Below, in pieces: positions 19,335-27,916 of a stretch of 64,000 nucleotides of DNA (its first letter is position 1; each line of letters begins with the position of its first letter). This stretch comes from Leptospira sp. GIMC2001 (GTDB lineage: Bacteria > Spirochaetota > Leptospiria > Leptospirales > Leptospiraceae), in the NCBI RefSeq assembly GCF_028462125.1, contig NZ_CP115468.1:3713559-3777558 (forward strand). The letters are read 5' to 3'. A program made the translations under genes and the position numbers. Under the pieces are notes generated by a model. That model was given only the letters and a program-made list of their open reading frames with translations. It was not told where the DNA came from and made no database searches.

Positions 19335-20423
19335 ATGAGAATCCGTATTTATGTCGTTTCAATCCTGATATTTGGTCTATTTTATTGTGGAAAAGAGATT
19401 CCTGAGCTAAAACCAATGGGAGATAAAGGAGCAAACTGCCAAAAAATTGGACAGGCACCTGGTCCCGAAGATTTCGAATTGATTCGAGCCAAATCCAAAG
19501 ACTATCTCATTGTCTCTTCTCATGAAAGGAGAATTCCAAACCTGAACGGTGGTCTTTTTTATCTGGAGCTCAAACCAAATTTGAGCCTAAGCAATTCTCA
19601 AGGGGTCGGTTCCCAGAAAAACAACCCACTAGTTCTCACTCCATTGAAAGTTGATTCCTATCCACCAAACTTTCGCCCACATGGAATCAGTAGCACGCAA
19701 GTAAATGGCAAAAATCGACTCTATGTTATATCTCATCCGAAGCTAGAAAATCTGGCTCACACGATTGAAATTTTTGAAGAAGCATCAGGTTCTCAATTTT
19801 CCTGGAAACATATAGAGACATTATCTAGCAATAAATTGATGAGTCCGAATGATTTGTTCGCACTTCCAGAGGGAAAACTCCTAATTTCCAATGATGGAAC
19901 TGCAAATCTGTTTGTAACTTTAATAGATTTGGTTTTCAATTTGAACACTTCAGATATCACTTATTATGAAAATGGAAAATGGTATTTATTAGATCAGAAA
20001 ATTCCGTTTGGAAATGGGATCTGGTATGAAGAAAATAACGAGGAGAAATTAATCTATCGTGCTTCACATTTTGATCAATCGATTTATGTATATTCTGCAC
20101 GTTGGATTGAAAATTCTTTCCCGATTCTCAATCTTAAATACAAAATTCCGTTTTCCGGTGGAGTGGACAATCTATACAAAACAGAAAAAGGATTCTACGC
20201 ATCTATTCATCCGTCTAACACAGATTTTCTTGGACATGCAAAAGATAAAAGTAAATTCTCTCCTTCGCAAATATACCGAATCAATCTTCCTAGAGATTCA
20301 AATTTAATCTATTCTAATCTTGGTGACGAAATCTCTGCTGCAAGTGGAGCTATAGCCTATGGCAAAACTCTTTTCATTAGTCAAGTGTTTGAAGATTTTA
20401 TTTTGGCGTGTGATCTAAAATAA
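19335..20423 (+). CDS. Paraoxonase/SMP-30-like beta-propeller lipoprotein
   Basis: 362 residues from the ATG at 19335, which has AGAGG 8 nt upstream. The signal peptide ends ILIFGLFYC, so it is probably a lipoprotein. Motifs FRPHGISST, LMSPNDLFALPEGKLLISND and the C-terminal ISAASGAIAYGKTLFIS match the six-bladed propeller of arylesterase/paraoxonase (PON) and SMP-30 proteins, where the N and D residues bind the catalytic calcium. Likely activity is lactone or ester hydrolysis in the periplasm or at the surface. A terminator follows. Confidence 0.7.
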   Translation: MRIRIYVVSILIFGLFYCGKEIPELKPMGDKGANCQKIGQAPGPEDFELIRAKSKDYLIVSSHERRIPNLNGGLFYLELKPNLSLSNSQGVGSQKNNPLVLTPLKVDSYPPNFRPHGISSTQVNGKNRLYVISHPKLENLAHTIEIFEEASGSQFSWKHIETLSSNKLMSPNDLFALPEGKLLISNDGTANLFVTLIDLVFNLNTSDITYYENGKWYLLDQKIPFGNGIWYEENNEEKLIYRASHFDQSIYVYSARWIENSFPILNLKYKIPFSGGVDNLYKTEKGFYASIHPSNTDFLGHAKDKSKFSPSQIYRINLPRDSNLIYSNLGDEISAASGAIAYGKTLFISQVFEDFILACDLK

Positions 20424-20443
20424 AAGTTTTCTTAGCAATTGCG

Positions 20444-20488
20444 CCAATCATTCATATACTAATATTAGAATGATTGGTTTTATCTTTT
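20444..20488 (+). terminator. Rho-independent terminator
   Basis: CCAATCATTC (20444-20453) pairs perfectly with GAATGATTGG (20468-20477) around a 14-nt loop, followed by TTTTATCTTTT. It ends the paraoxonase-like gene and may serve the converging SRPBCC gene too. Confidence 0.75.
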
Positions 20489-20957
20489 AATTCCAATCGT
20501 CGATCTTTAAATCATTAGGTGCTGGCCTACCTTTACCTGATTCGATAAGACTTTTAAGACTCAATAGAAAGGTTGCCCATTTCATACTACAATGACCTGT
20601 CATTTCATTCTCAGTTTTCCAATCCTCATGTTTAAAATGGATGATAGTCATTGGTGTTCCGTCCGGAAAATTGCTTGGTTTTAATAAAAAATCAATATGT
20701 GATCCCAACCATTCCTCTGGGCCAGTAATACATTCCCATTTTATCGCATCGGATTCGATAGTTTTCACTTTCATTTCCATTTTCCCTTTTTCACCAAAAG
20801 TAAATCGTATCATTTCACCGACATTGGATTTACCATCTTTGAATTCACCGTCCACTTCTTCAGTCCACCAACTAGCCAAACCAGATTTGGTTGTCAAAGC
20901 TTCAATTACATTCTCAGATTCACTGAGGATACCAATTTTATGATAGATTCCATTCAT
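20487..20957 (-). CDS. SRPBCC (AHSA1-type) domain protein
   Basis: 156 residues with the START/AHSA1 fold: SENVIEALTTKSGLASWWTEEV at the N-terminus, WLGSHIDFLLKP in the middle and a long C-terminal helix HCSMKWATFLLSLKSLIESG. These small cytosolic proteins bind hydrophobic ligands in a helix-grip pocket. AAGGAGA precedes the ATG. It is downstream of an ArsR/SRPBCC pair on the same strand, separated by about 110 bp, so it may belong to the same regulon. Confidence 0.85.
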   Translation of the reverse strand: MNGIYHKIGILSESENVIEALTTKSGLASWWTEEVDGEFKDGKSNVGEMIRFTFGEKGKMEMKVKTIESDAIKWECITGPEEWLGSHIDFLLKPSNFPDGTPMTIIHFKHEDWKTENEMTGHCSMKWATFLLSLKSLIESGKGRPAPNDLKIDDWN

Positions 20958-21065
20958 ATTCTATCTCCTTTTTCCTATAAATTTTACTTGCAAATATTTG
21001 AATTTTCCAATTCTTCAAATCCTAGAATCGCTAATTACCAAATCTTAATATTCCATAGCAACTTC

Positions 21066-21584
21066 TTAGTTAGTTATCCATGTTTCAAAAGCATCCAATA
21101 TGCTTTCCCAACCAAATCGATGTTTGCCTACAGATTCGGAGCTCGCTAATCTCTCATGAGTCAGAGTAATTAATGTAATTGATTCAAAATTATTTTGCCG
21201 CTTACCATGTGAATCTCCAATCTTTATATTGGATTTAGAATCTAGAGCTAATGATTGGTTTATTTCTTCGGAATGGATTTCTTCAAAAGTTACTGTGACT
21301 AAGGTATCAAGTCCTTGTGTTTCTTGAGATCTCCATGTAAATACCAATTTTCTGGGTCTATCAATTGTCACATACTCACCGTAATGTGGCAATAAGATTC
21401 CGCTTAATTCCATGTTGATCTGAAATTTACCACCTGGTCTTGGATCCAAAGCAACAGACTCAATAGTGATTCCATTGCCAGAAAGAAACCACTTGGCAAA
21501 TTGATCGGGATTGAGCCATGCATCAAAAAGTCGAACAGGATTCGACTTAATCTTCTTTTCAACTCTAAGAATTTCTTGGAACAT
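21066..21584 (-). CDS. SRPBCC (AHSA1-type) domain protein paired with ArsR regulator
   Basis: 172 residues from the ATG at 21584, chosen over an upstream TTG because AGGA lies 8 nt ahead. Features are VEKKIKSNPVRLFDAWLNPDQFAKWF, DPRPGGKFQINM and a C-terminal HERLASSESVGKHRFGWESIL, all typical of the AHSA1 family. A 30-residue Ser/Asn-rich insertion sits before the last strand (residues about 115-145). The start overlaps the ArsR gene by 20 bp, so the two are translated from one message, a common ArsR-SRPBCC arrangement in which the regulator controls the pair. Confidence 0.85.
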   Translation of the reverse strand: MFQEILRVEKKIKSNPVRLFDAWLNPDQFAKWFLSGNGITIESVALDPRPGGKFQINMELSGILLPHYGEYVTIDRPRKLVFTWRSQETQGLDTLVTVTFEEIHSEEINQSLALDSKSNIKIGDSHGKRQNNFESITLITLTHERLASSESVGKHRFGWESILDAFETWITN

Positions 21585-21927
21585 CTTTCTCTTCCTCAAT
21601 GAATTTTTCTAAATGATCAAGCTTGTTGGTCCAGAATTGCAGGTGATATGTCAGCCATTGGTTTGCAGAAGCAATCGGTTCTTCTCTCAATTCCAAACGA
21701 AAACTTCTCGCATCTTCTAAGGACTTAACTTTTTGAATCAATCCTGCTTGAGATAAAACTTCTATATGCTTTGCGATACCTGCGAGAGACATAGAAAATA
21801 GTCCGGCAAGCTCGGAAATTGTAAGAGATTGGCTTCGCAATCGCTCCAATATCGCTATTCTTGTTTTGTCTGCAAGAGCTGCAAAAATTCGATCCAGATT
21901 AGGATTCTTTTTAATATACTCAACCAT
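21565..21927 (-). CDS. ArsR-family winged-helix transcriptional regulator
   Basis: 120 residues. The helix-turn-helix reads ILERLRSQSLTISELAGLFSMSLAGIAKHIEVLSQAGLI and the wing EDARSFRLEL. It has no Cys-containing metal site in helix alpha-3, so it is the non-metal ArsR type usually paired with SRPBCC proteins. It probably binds its own promoter in the 21.93-22.0 kb region. The gene overlaps the following SRPBCC gene. Confidence 0.9.
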   Translation of the reverse strand: MVEYIKKNPNLDRIFAALADKTRIAILERLRSQSLTISELAGLFSMSLAGIAKHIEVLSQAGLIQKVKSLEDARSFRLELREEPIASANQWLTYHLQFWTNKLDHLEKFIEEEKDVPRNS

Positions 21928-22135
21928 TTAGTTGAATATATTTGATCTTAAAATTCTGTCAATTACTAAACCAAATAGTAGAGTATTTTCGGGAGAATTG
22001 GAGACTTTTTTATTTAGAAAAAATATGAGCCATTGAGCCAAAAATGAAGTATTCGCAAGAACATGAATAAGATTTCGCTGAACATTATGCTAAACTAAAA
22101 AGATTTCAAACTTTAAACAAAAGCAATCATGAGCA
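21928..22135. other. Intergenic region upstream of arsR with decayed sequence
   Basis: Contains the promoter side of the ArsR operon (AT-rich, 21928-22010), then broken coding-like sequence leading into the PIN remnant. No intact gene is seen. Confidence 0.4.
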
Positions 22136-22318
22136 ATGTTTCAAAGAGAAATTAAAGATTAGGATGATGCAATACTAGCAGCTGCGAGCAAATCCTTAGA
22201 TGCACAAACAGTTACATTCGACCGAAACTTTATTAAAGAGTTGAAAAAATTAAATATTCCAACTTTCGCAGTTTCGAAATCTATTCTACCATCTTCCCTT
22301 CAACTAAAAGAGAATTGA
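22136..22318 (+). pseudogene. Remnant of a PIN-domain (VapC-like) toxin gene
   Basis: The frame from ATG 22136 has an in-frame TAG at 22160-22162. After the stop, 51 codons read DDAILAAASKSLDAQ, TVTFDRNFIKEL and NIPTFAVSK, which is the C-terminal third of a PIN domain (acidic D, the A-rich helix, then the VTFD strand). The catalytic N-terminal part is gone. Upstream, another frame near 22040-22140 reads DFAEHYAKLKRFQ after a stop and might be residue of an antitoxin. It overlaps the end of the converging Amt-cyclase gene by 19 bp. Reading it as a decayed toxin-antitoxin locus is inference. Confidence 0.5.
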
Positions 22319-24348
22319 TTCGATCTACGATTGTGCAAAAAGTAGGTAAATAAATTACCCTTCCCCTTCACTTCGATCTCACCTCGTTCTTCCAACTCAA
22401 ATCTTCCATCCAGTAATTTTGCTGTTCTTTCAGATATTTGAATCTTACCAGGTATACCATGTGATTCCAAACGACTAGCAACGTTCACTGCATCACCCCA
22501 AATATCATAAATAAATTTCTTTTCTCCAATGACTCCAGCAACCACAGGCCCACTATTGATTCCCATGCGCATTTGAAGAGGCTCGCCTGTTTTCCAAGTA
22601 AATTTTTTTATCTGATTCTGAATATCTAAAGCAAACCCAGCGATCGCATCGGCGTGATTAGGTAATGGATTTGGAACTCCGCCCACGACCATGTAGGCGT
22701 CACCAATTGTTTTTATTTTCTCAAGACCGTATTTATCTGTTAGCCTATCGAATACTGATATTATCATATTTAACATCTCAACCACTTGATGTGGAGTCAT
22801 AGATTCCGATATCCGAGTAAAACCAACTATATCAGCAAAAAGAATTGTCACTTCTTGAAAACTTTTTGCAATTACTTTGTTCTCTTCCCCTTTTAACTCC
22901 TGAGCAACAGAATCAGGCAAGATATTGAGTAGAAGTCTCTCTGCTCGATTTTGTTCCAATGCAATGTTTTCAAATGCTTCTTCAATCTGCTGACGTGCAG
23001 CTTCATTTGCAGCCAATGTCTCTCGAACTTTGGCAAGAACTTTATTGTATTGAATGGCGATTTGTCCTACTTCCGTAAACGGTTCTACTGGAACATCATC
23101 AGTTAGATCACCCGTTTTTTTCTGTTTCTCCATAACGATCAAGAGATCAATTAGATCTGTCCTTGCTTTATGTTCGCTGATGTTAAGACCATCTTTCTCT
23201 TCTTCAATGCTAACTCTTAAATGAAAAAATTTATTTATAGAGAATAGAATTATATAAGTAAGACCAAAAGCAAAAATTCCAACGATTACAACTCCCAACA
23301 ATTGTACGAGAAATTCACCCTTTCCAAAAATCCCAACTGCAAGTGTACCCCAAATCCCAGCCACAAGGTGAACGGGAATTGCACCAACGGCATCATCAAT
23401 ATGAAATCGATTCAATAAAGCTTCCGCTGGCTTAACAAGTGCGCCACCAACAGCACCAATAAAAATCGCTTCTCTCGCAGTGACTGCATCACAACCAGCG
23501 GTAATTGCTACCAATCCAGCCAATGATCCATTTAATGGCGCAATAGGTTCTGGATATCCTTCAAATTTCCATCCAACAAATAATGCGATCACGAGTCCTG
23601 CTCCGGCTGCAAGCAAAGTATTCATTATAATACTCGTTACGCGACCATCAAAATTCAAAGCACTTCCACCATTGAAACCAATCCATCCAAACCAGAGAAT
23701 AATTCCACCTAACATTGCCATCGGCAAATTACTTGGATTTATCTGAACTGGATTTCCATTTTCATCATATCTTCCTAATCGTGGCCCAATAACAATCAAT
23801 GCCGCAAGTGAAACCCAACCTCCAACACTGTGCACAACAGTTGAACCAGCAAAATCTAGAAACCCAATCGCCTCCAACCATCCTTCTCCAGAATTAGGAA
23901 GTAATCCTTTCCAGATCCAATGGCCAACGAAGGGATAAATAACAACAGAAACCAAAAAAGTAATCATCAAATAACCTTGGAATTTGAGCCTCTCTGCAAC
24001 TGCACCGGACACAATGGTCGCTGCCGTTCCACAGAAAACCAATTCAAAGATAAAAAAACCAGACATAAAATCAGCCGATTCTCCTTCCCATGTTGGAGCA
24101 AAAGAATCAAGACCGATCCAACCTTGGAAAGTAACACCAAACATTATCCCGAATCCGATTAACCAGTAGAAGATAGTAGCAATTCCAAAATCTGTAATGT
24201 TTTTTATAGCAACATTGATTGAATTTTTGGAGCGAGTGAGTCCGGATTCCACGCAAAGGAATCCAGCCTGCATAAAAAGTACAAGGGCTGTTGATAAAAT
24301 GATCATAAGACTACTTAAAGAATCGGTGGTATTCATTGATTTGCTCAA
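22300..24348 (-). CDS. Ammonium transporter fused to a class III adenylate cyclase
   Basis: 682 residues. Residues about 1-385 are a complete Amt/AmtB channel with 11 membrane helices: the N-terminal helix LFMQAGFLCVESG, the pore twin histidines in STVVHSVGG and GAIPVHLVAG, and FGWIGFNGGS. A HAMP-like linker follows (FTEVGQIAIQYNKVLAKV), then a coiled coil, then the cyclase (about 470-660). The cyclase shows FADIVGFT, the adenine-selecting Lys of KIKTIGDAYM, and the Asp of IWGDAVNVASR. These residues predict ATP rather than GTP as substrate. The protein would turn external ammonium into cAMP. No glnK neighbour is present. A second Amt with the same linker but a chemotaxis output is at 45.0-47.3 kb. 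Confidence 0.92.
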   Translation of the reverse strand: MSKSMNTTDSLSSLMIILSTALVLFMQAGFLCVESGLTRSKNSINVAIKNITDFGIATIFYWLIGFGIMFGVTFQGWIGLDSFAPTWEGESADFMSGFFIFELVFCGTAATIVSGAVAERLKFQGYLMITFLVSVVIYPFVGHWIWKGLLPNSGEGWLEAIGFLDFAGSTVVHSVGGWVSLAALIVIGPRLGRYDENGNPVQINPSNLPMAMLGGIILWFGWIGFNGGSALNFDGRVTSIIMNTLLAAGAGLVIALFVGWKFEGYPEPIAPLNGSLAGLVAITAGCDAVTAREAIFIGAVGGALVKPAEALLNRFHIDDAVGAIPVHLVAGIWGTLAVGIFGKGEFLVQLLGVVIVGIFAFGLTYIILFSINKFFHLRVSIEEEKDGLNISEHKARTDLIDLLIVMEKQKKTGDLTDDVPVEPFTEVGQIAIQYNKVLAKVRETLAANEAARQQIEEAFENIALEQNRAERLLLNILPDSVAQELKGEENKVIAKSFQEVTILFADIVGFTRISESMTPHQVVEMLNMIISVFDRLTDKYGLEKIKTIGDAYMVVGGVPNPLPNHADAIAGFALDIQNQIKKFTWKTGEPLQMRMGINSGPVVAGVIGEKKFIYDIWGDAVNVASRLESHGIPGKIQISERTAKLLDGRFELEERGEIEVKGKGNLFTYFLHNRRSNQFSFS

Positions 24349-24577
24349 ATATTATTATGCAAAATTAGTGCCTATTAATTGAACAATCCAAAATCTAAAA
24401 TATAATCCTGCTTAAAATTCGAACGAAATTTTTTTAATCAAATAATTGATATAGAATATTAGAATTTAATTAAAGCTAAATCAATTGCAATAGAGGGAAT
24501 TTGCAGGCTCTCTGTTTAAGATACAAAACGTTCTAAAGAAAAATTTAATGATAAATAACGAAAATCGTGCTGTTTTT

Positions 24578-25030
24578 TTAATCAGAAAATCCAGCTTCTC
24601 TAATTGCTTTTGTATCACATAAAGAAGTCTGAGGACTGCAAGTATATGAACGCATGGAAATATTTCTTCCATTCACACGATTCTCGACCCCTCCGGAAAA
24701 TCCCAGGAGTGCACAGGGTTTGTCACTTAATACAGATTTTTTGGTTGGTAAATTTCTTATTTCTTGTGGGTAATAAATATTATAATATGAGACAACATTG
24801 ATTCCTAAAAATTGATCCAAGCACAAACCTTCATAAGAAGCAAAATCCCTCTGGTCAATAGTAATAATAGAGGTAGCTGTTTGATTGCTAGGATTCTGAA
24901 GTAACAATAGATAAAATCCAATCAAATCCTCATCCGTTCGATCCTTAGAACAATTGATCATGGATGCAATGATGATTAAATTTATTAGAATAAATTTATT
25001 GAGATTATTTCTAAATCTATTTTTAAGCAT
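24578..25030 (-). CDS. Small lipoprotein, unknown
   Basis: 150 residues from the ATG at 25030, which lies 5 bp after the stop of the porin gene, so it is the second gene of that operon. The signal peptide ends IIIASMINC-SKD, a spirochaetal lipobox. The mature part has five cysteines, among them Cys-Leu-Asp, Pro-Cys-Ala and C-S-P-Q-T-S-L-C, perhaps disulphide-bonded. Unrecognised otherwise; likely a periplasmic or outer-membrane partner of the porin. Confidence 0.7.
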   Translation of the reverse strand: MLKNRFRNNLNKFILINLIIIASMINCSKDRTDEDLIGFYLLLLQNPSNQTATSIITIDQRDFASYEGLCLDQFLGINVVSYYNIYYPQEIRNLPTKKSVLSDKPCALLGFSGGVENRVNGRNISMRSYTCSPQTSLCDTKAIREAGFSD

Positions 25031-25035
25031 TTTAG

Positions 25036-26619
25036 TTAGTCTTCCATCTTTACAGCGCCCGACCAAAAAATCATCTGAACTTGAAAATAAAATTTATTAT
25101 TATCCATATCTCTTGATTGATTCGAGATTGGATCATATCCGTATCTATCATTTTCAATTTGATAAAAAAATTGGAATTTCATCAAATGCCTTTCTGCAAA
25201 TAAATTTACACCTAACCAATGACTTCTGAGAATATCTGTGTTATCCCTTCTACCATTTCTATTAAAATCTCCTTCAATTACTTCATATCGATATGTTGGC
25301 ATTAAATACATACTTTTAATTGGAATAACATATCCCAAAGTATAGTTATAAGTTTCAGTATCGTTAGAAGCTTGACCTCTAAACCTTGTATATGCTCCTG
25401 AAGCATAATATCCGTTTACAGTGTATGTAAAATCATAGGTCAAAGCTTGAAGATCAAATTGTTTTCTACTTGGAGTTGTGATTGTATTATCAACATTGTA
25501 ATCAGGCAGATCCTGTCTTACCAATCCTCCAGATTCAGAAGATTGATTGGTGAGAAAAGTCTGATTTGAAACACCTCGAGTAAAGGGTTCATACGAAGAC
25601 ATTACCTTTAACTCATTCATATGCATTCCACCTATCCCAATAGATAGTCTCTGATTGCTCTGAAAAATTTCCTCTCCTTCATGCCAACCTACATCATAAC
25701 CATCCCTTATAAAACCACCAAATGGATCATAGGTGACTCTCCAATGATAAGCAGGCGATATCAATAGAGGTCTGGATCCACCCCTAGTTTCTGTGAGACC
25801 TGATTTATAACCCACACTTTCACTACTGGCACCTGTCCCATTTGTAATAGAACCTCTTACCAAGAGATGATTTTTATATTTATCAGAAAACAAACTCAGT
25901 GGATGAAATACATATTGTGCACCTAGGTCGAATTGAGGTAAGGTAGAATTTGCATACGATCTTTCAGGCGTTAAAAGATTTGCAGCAGAGCTCCACTCAC
26001 GAAGAAAAGGGAGACGAATCTGACCTAGAAAAAGCATGCTCTCCATTACTGGAATATGAAACCAAAGATTTGCTTGGTATATTGATCCTTGACTTTTATT
26101 AATTTCAACTTGTTCAACTGCGCCTGTTATAGGGTTAGTTTTTGATGAAATATAAGGCCCTACAGATTGCTTTTCCATTGCAATCTGTGCAAGCATTCCC
26201 CACCATTTATTTCCTTCATAAATAAAACCAAACCTTAATCTTCGAAAATTCCAATCCACAGCATTGTAGTCCGATGACCCGTTGTTAAAGCTTGACTCAC
26301 GTTGTCCTGACATACCTCTAAATTGAATGCGACCTGCAATTAATAATTTTTCTTTCTCTAATTCTTTAGGTCTATTTGCAAATCCTTCAGAAATTGGCAA
26401 TGCTCGCACATTAGAGATATAAAATTTTTCAATTTCTTCAGTTGGTTCTTCTGCTACAATATCTTTCTCTTGCTTGTTAGGTTCTTTAATATCTGATAGT
26501 GGAAATCCTTCTACATCAGGAATTTTATATACTTGATTTTTCTTGGGTTTGTTGTCTTGAGAATCTGCGAATATTGATATATTATAAAAGAAAATGACAG
26601 CTATTACGGCAATTTTCAT
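25036..26619 (-). CDS. Outer-membrane porin, phosphate-selective porin O/P-like
   Basis: 527 residues. The signal peptide is MKIAVIAVIFFYNISIFA. After a charged linker of about 65 residues comes a beta barrel: IAGRIQFRG, DWNFRRLRFGFIYEG, FLGQIRLPFLREWSSAANLLTPERSYA, and many alternating strands to the end. The R-R-L-R-F-G-F and GQ-x-x-x-PF-x-RE phrases match the Porin_O_P (OprO/OprP) family, channels for phosphate or polyphosphate, but selectivity cannot be read from sequence. A perfect consensus promoter lies directly upstream and the mRNA may be leaderless. The small lipoprotein gene follows after 5 bp. Confidence 0.75.
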   Translation of the reverse strand: MKIAVIAVIFFYNISIFADSQDNKPKKNQVYKIPDVEGFPLSDIKEPNKQEKDIVAEEPTEEIEKFYISNVRALPISEGFANRPKELEKEKLLIAGRIQFRGMSGQRESSFNNGSSDYNAVDWNFRRLRFGFIYEGNKWWGMLAQIAMEKQSVGPYISSKTNPITGAVEQVEINKSQGSIYQANLWFHIPVMESMLFLGQIRLPFLREWSSAANLLTPERSYANSTLPQFDLGAQYVFHPLSLFSDKYKNHLLVRGSITNGTGASSESVGYKSGLTETRGGSRPLLISPAYHWRVTYDPFGGFIRDGYDVGWHEGEEIFQSNQRLSIGIGGMHMNELKVMSSYEPFTRGVSNQTFLTNQSSESGGLVRQDLPDYNVDNTITTPSRKQFDLQALTYDFTYTVNGYYASGAYTRFRGQASNDTETYNYTLGYVIPIKSMYLMPTYRYEVIEGDFNRNGRRDNTDILRSHWLGVNLFAERHLMKFQFFYQIENDRYGYDPISNQSRDMDNNKFYFQVQMIFWSGAVKMED

Positions 26620-26628
26620 CTAGTTTAC

Positions 26629-26657
26629 ATTATATTTAATATTAGAATATTTGTCAA
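26629..26657 (-). promoter_or_regulatory. Perfect sigma-70 promoter of the porin gene
   Basis: On the minus strand, TTGACA (26657-26652), a 17-bp spacer and TATAAT (26634-26629), both 6/6. The predicted start is near 26622, only 3-4 nt before the ATG at 26619, so the message is probably leaderless. No Shine-Dalgarno sequence is present. Confidence 0.8.
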
Positions 26658-26698
26658 AAAAAGATTTACGATTAAGTTCATTAATTAGAATATACAGT

Positions 26699-27829
26699 AT
26701 GACTAAGAGATTAACTTTTACAGTCTTATTTCTTTTTTATTCTATCACTCCTTTGCTTGCAGAAAAACTTTTGCTAATAAGTGACAAACCTTATGTGTTG
26801 GACAGAAATACTTGGAAATATTTTTTTAAAAATTCTTCTTGGAAAAGCAATGAAATCCTAGAAGCTGACCGGGATCACCTTTATATCTATCTCAACTCGT
26901 ATAAAATTCCTGAGACAATGGAATGGAAACGACCATCTTGGGGACTCTGGAATTTAAAAGAAAATTCATTTCAACCTTACTCTAAAATACCTTCTAATTT
27001 AATTCCTATTAGAAGAGTTGGAAATCACATTTATCTTTCCAATAAGAATGAAACTGAATACTCTTACTACGATTCGGACCAAGAGAAGATATTAAAAATT
27101 CAGTCTTCGATAAAGATTCGAGGTTGGTTTCCACGTGCGGACAATAGCATCGCCTACATCATTGAAGATGAAAAATGTGATAGCTTCAAAGGATCAAAGA
27201 AAGGGAAAATGTGGAGTATTTGTGTAATGAGTTCGGATTTAGCTCAGATAGAAAAAATTAGTTCCATTGAACCCGGAATAAATCCTATGCTTACTGGAGA
27301 TTCAGATAACTTTATTGTAATATGGCATAAAAATTTAAAAGATAAAGTTTGGATTTTAGATTCTATCAATCTAGATAATGGCTCAATAAAACTGATTACA
27401 CAATCAAATCATGAAGATTTAAATAAACAGCAAACTCCTTTCTGGCTTTCCTGGATTGGAAACAATTGGATCATATATGAAAGATTTATTCAGCCAACAA
27501 ATCCAGAAGCAAACAGTTCGACATCTCCGGCTAACAAAGAAGAGATTGTGACAGCTAGCAATCAGAAATCTTACATTGCCTATAATATTTCGAGTGAAAA
27601 GAGAAAAGAAATTCTATTAGACGAACAAGCTGAATTACTTTCGGAACCGGGTAGATTATCCAAAAGAACTTTCAGTTATAGTCCCTACTTGATTGTGATC
27701 AATTACAATAAACAAGATAACGGAATGAAGGTAATTGATGTGGAAGAGTTGAAAGTACTTTTAGAGACCAAATTTCCGTTCGAAGAGCTAAAAACTAAAA
27801 AGCCAGTTCATGCCGTATACCATCCGTAG
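26699..27829 (+). CDS. Secreted protein of unknown function
   Basis: 376 residues from the ATG at 26699, where a clear signal peptide begins (LFLFYSITPLLA followed by EK); the longer frame starts at a TTG without signal character. The mature protein is rich in Trp, Tyr and Ser with repeating short strand-turn units such as KRPSWGLWNLKENS, VGNHIYLSN and DNFIVIWHKN, suggesting a periplasmic beta-propeller, but I cannot assign a family. Divergent from the porin, with about 80 bp between starts. Confidence 0.65.
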   Translation: MTKRLTFTVLFLFYSITPLLAEKLLLISDKPYVLDRNTWKYFFKNSSWKSNEILEADRDHLYIYLNSYKIPETMEWKRPSWGLWNLKENSFQPYSKIPSNLIPIRRVGNHIYLSNKNETEYSYYDSDQEKILKIQSSIKIRGWFPRADNSIAYIIEDEKCDSFKGSKKGKMWSICVMSSDLAQIEKISSIEPGINPMLTGDSDNFIVIWHKNLKDKVWILDSINLDNGSIKLITQSNHEDLNKQQTPFWLSWIGNNWIIYERFIQPTNPEANSSTSPANKEEIVTASNQKSYIAYNISSEKRKEILLDEQAELLSEPGRLSKRTFSYSPYLIVINYNKQDNGMKVIDVEELKVLLETKFPFEELKTKKPVHAVYHP

Positions 27830-27844
27830 AAAGGGATTATTCAT

Positions 27845-27875
27845 AGGTTAGGTTAGGTTAGGTTAGGTTAGGTTA
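27845..27875. repeat. Telomere-like pentamer tandem repeat (GGTTA)6
   Basis: Six perfect copies of GGTTA (27846-27875), preceded by one A, between two convergent genes. It is identical in unit to insect-type TTAGG telomere repeats but is a chromosomal microsatellite here. A perfect short array of this kind is prone to slipped-strand copy change. Confidence 0.9.
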
Positions 27876-27916
27876 TTTAATTAAAATTGAAAACTCATAG
27901 AGAATTAGATACTTTA

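Noticed and set aside
27845..27875. Real telomere or linear replicon end
   Set aside because: The array is only 30 bp and sits between ordinary genes with continuous sequence on both sides.
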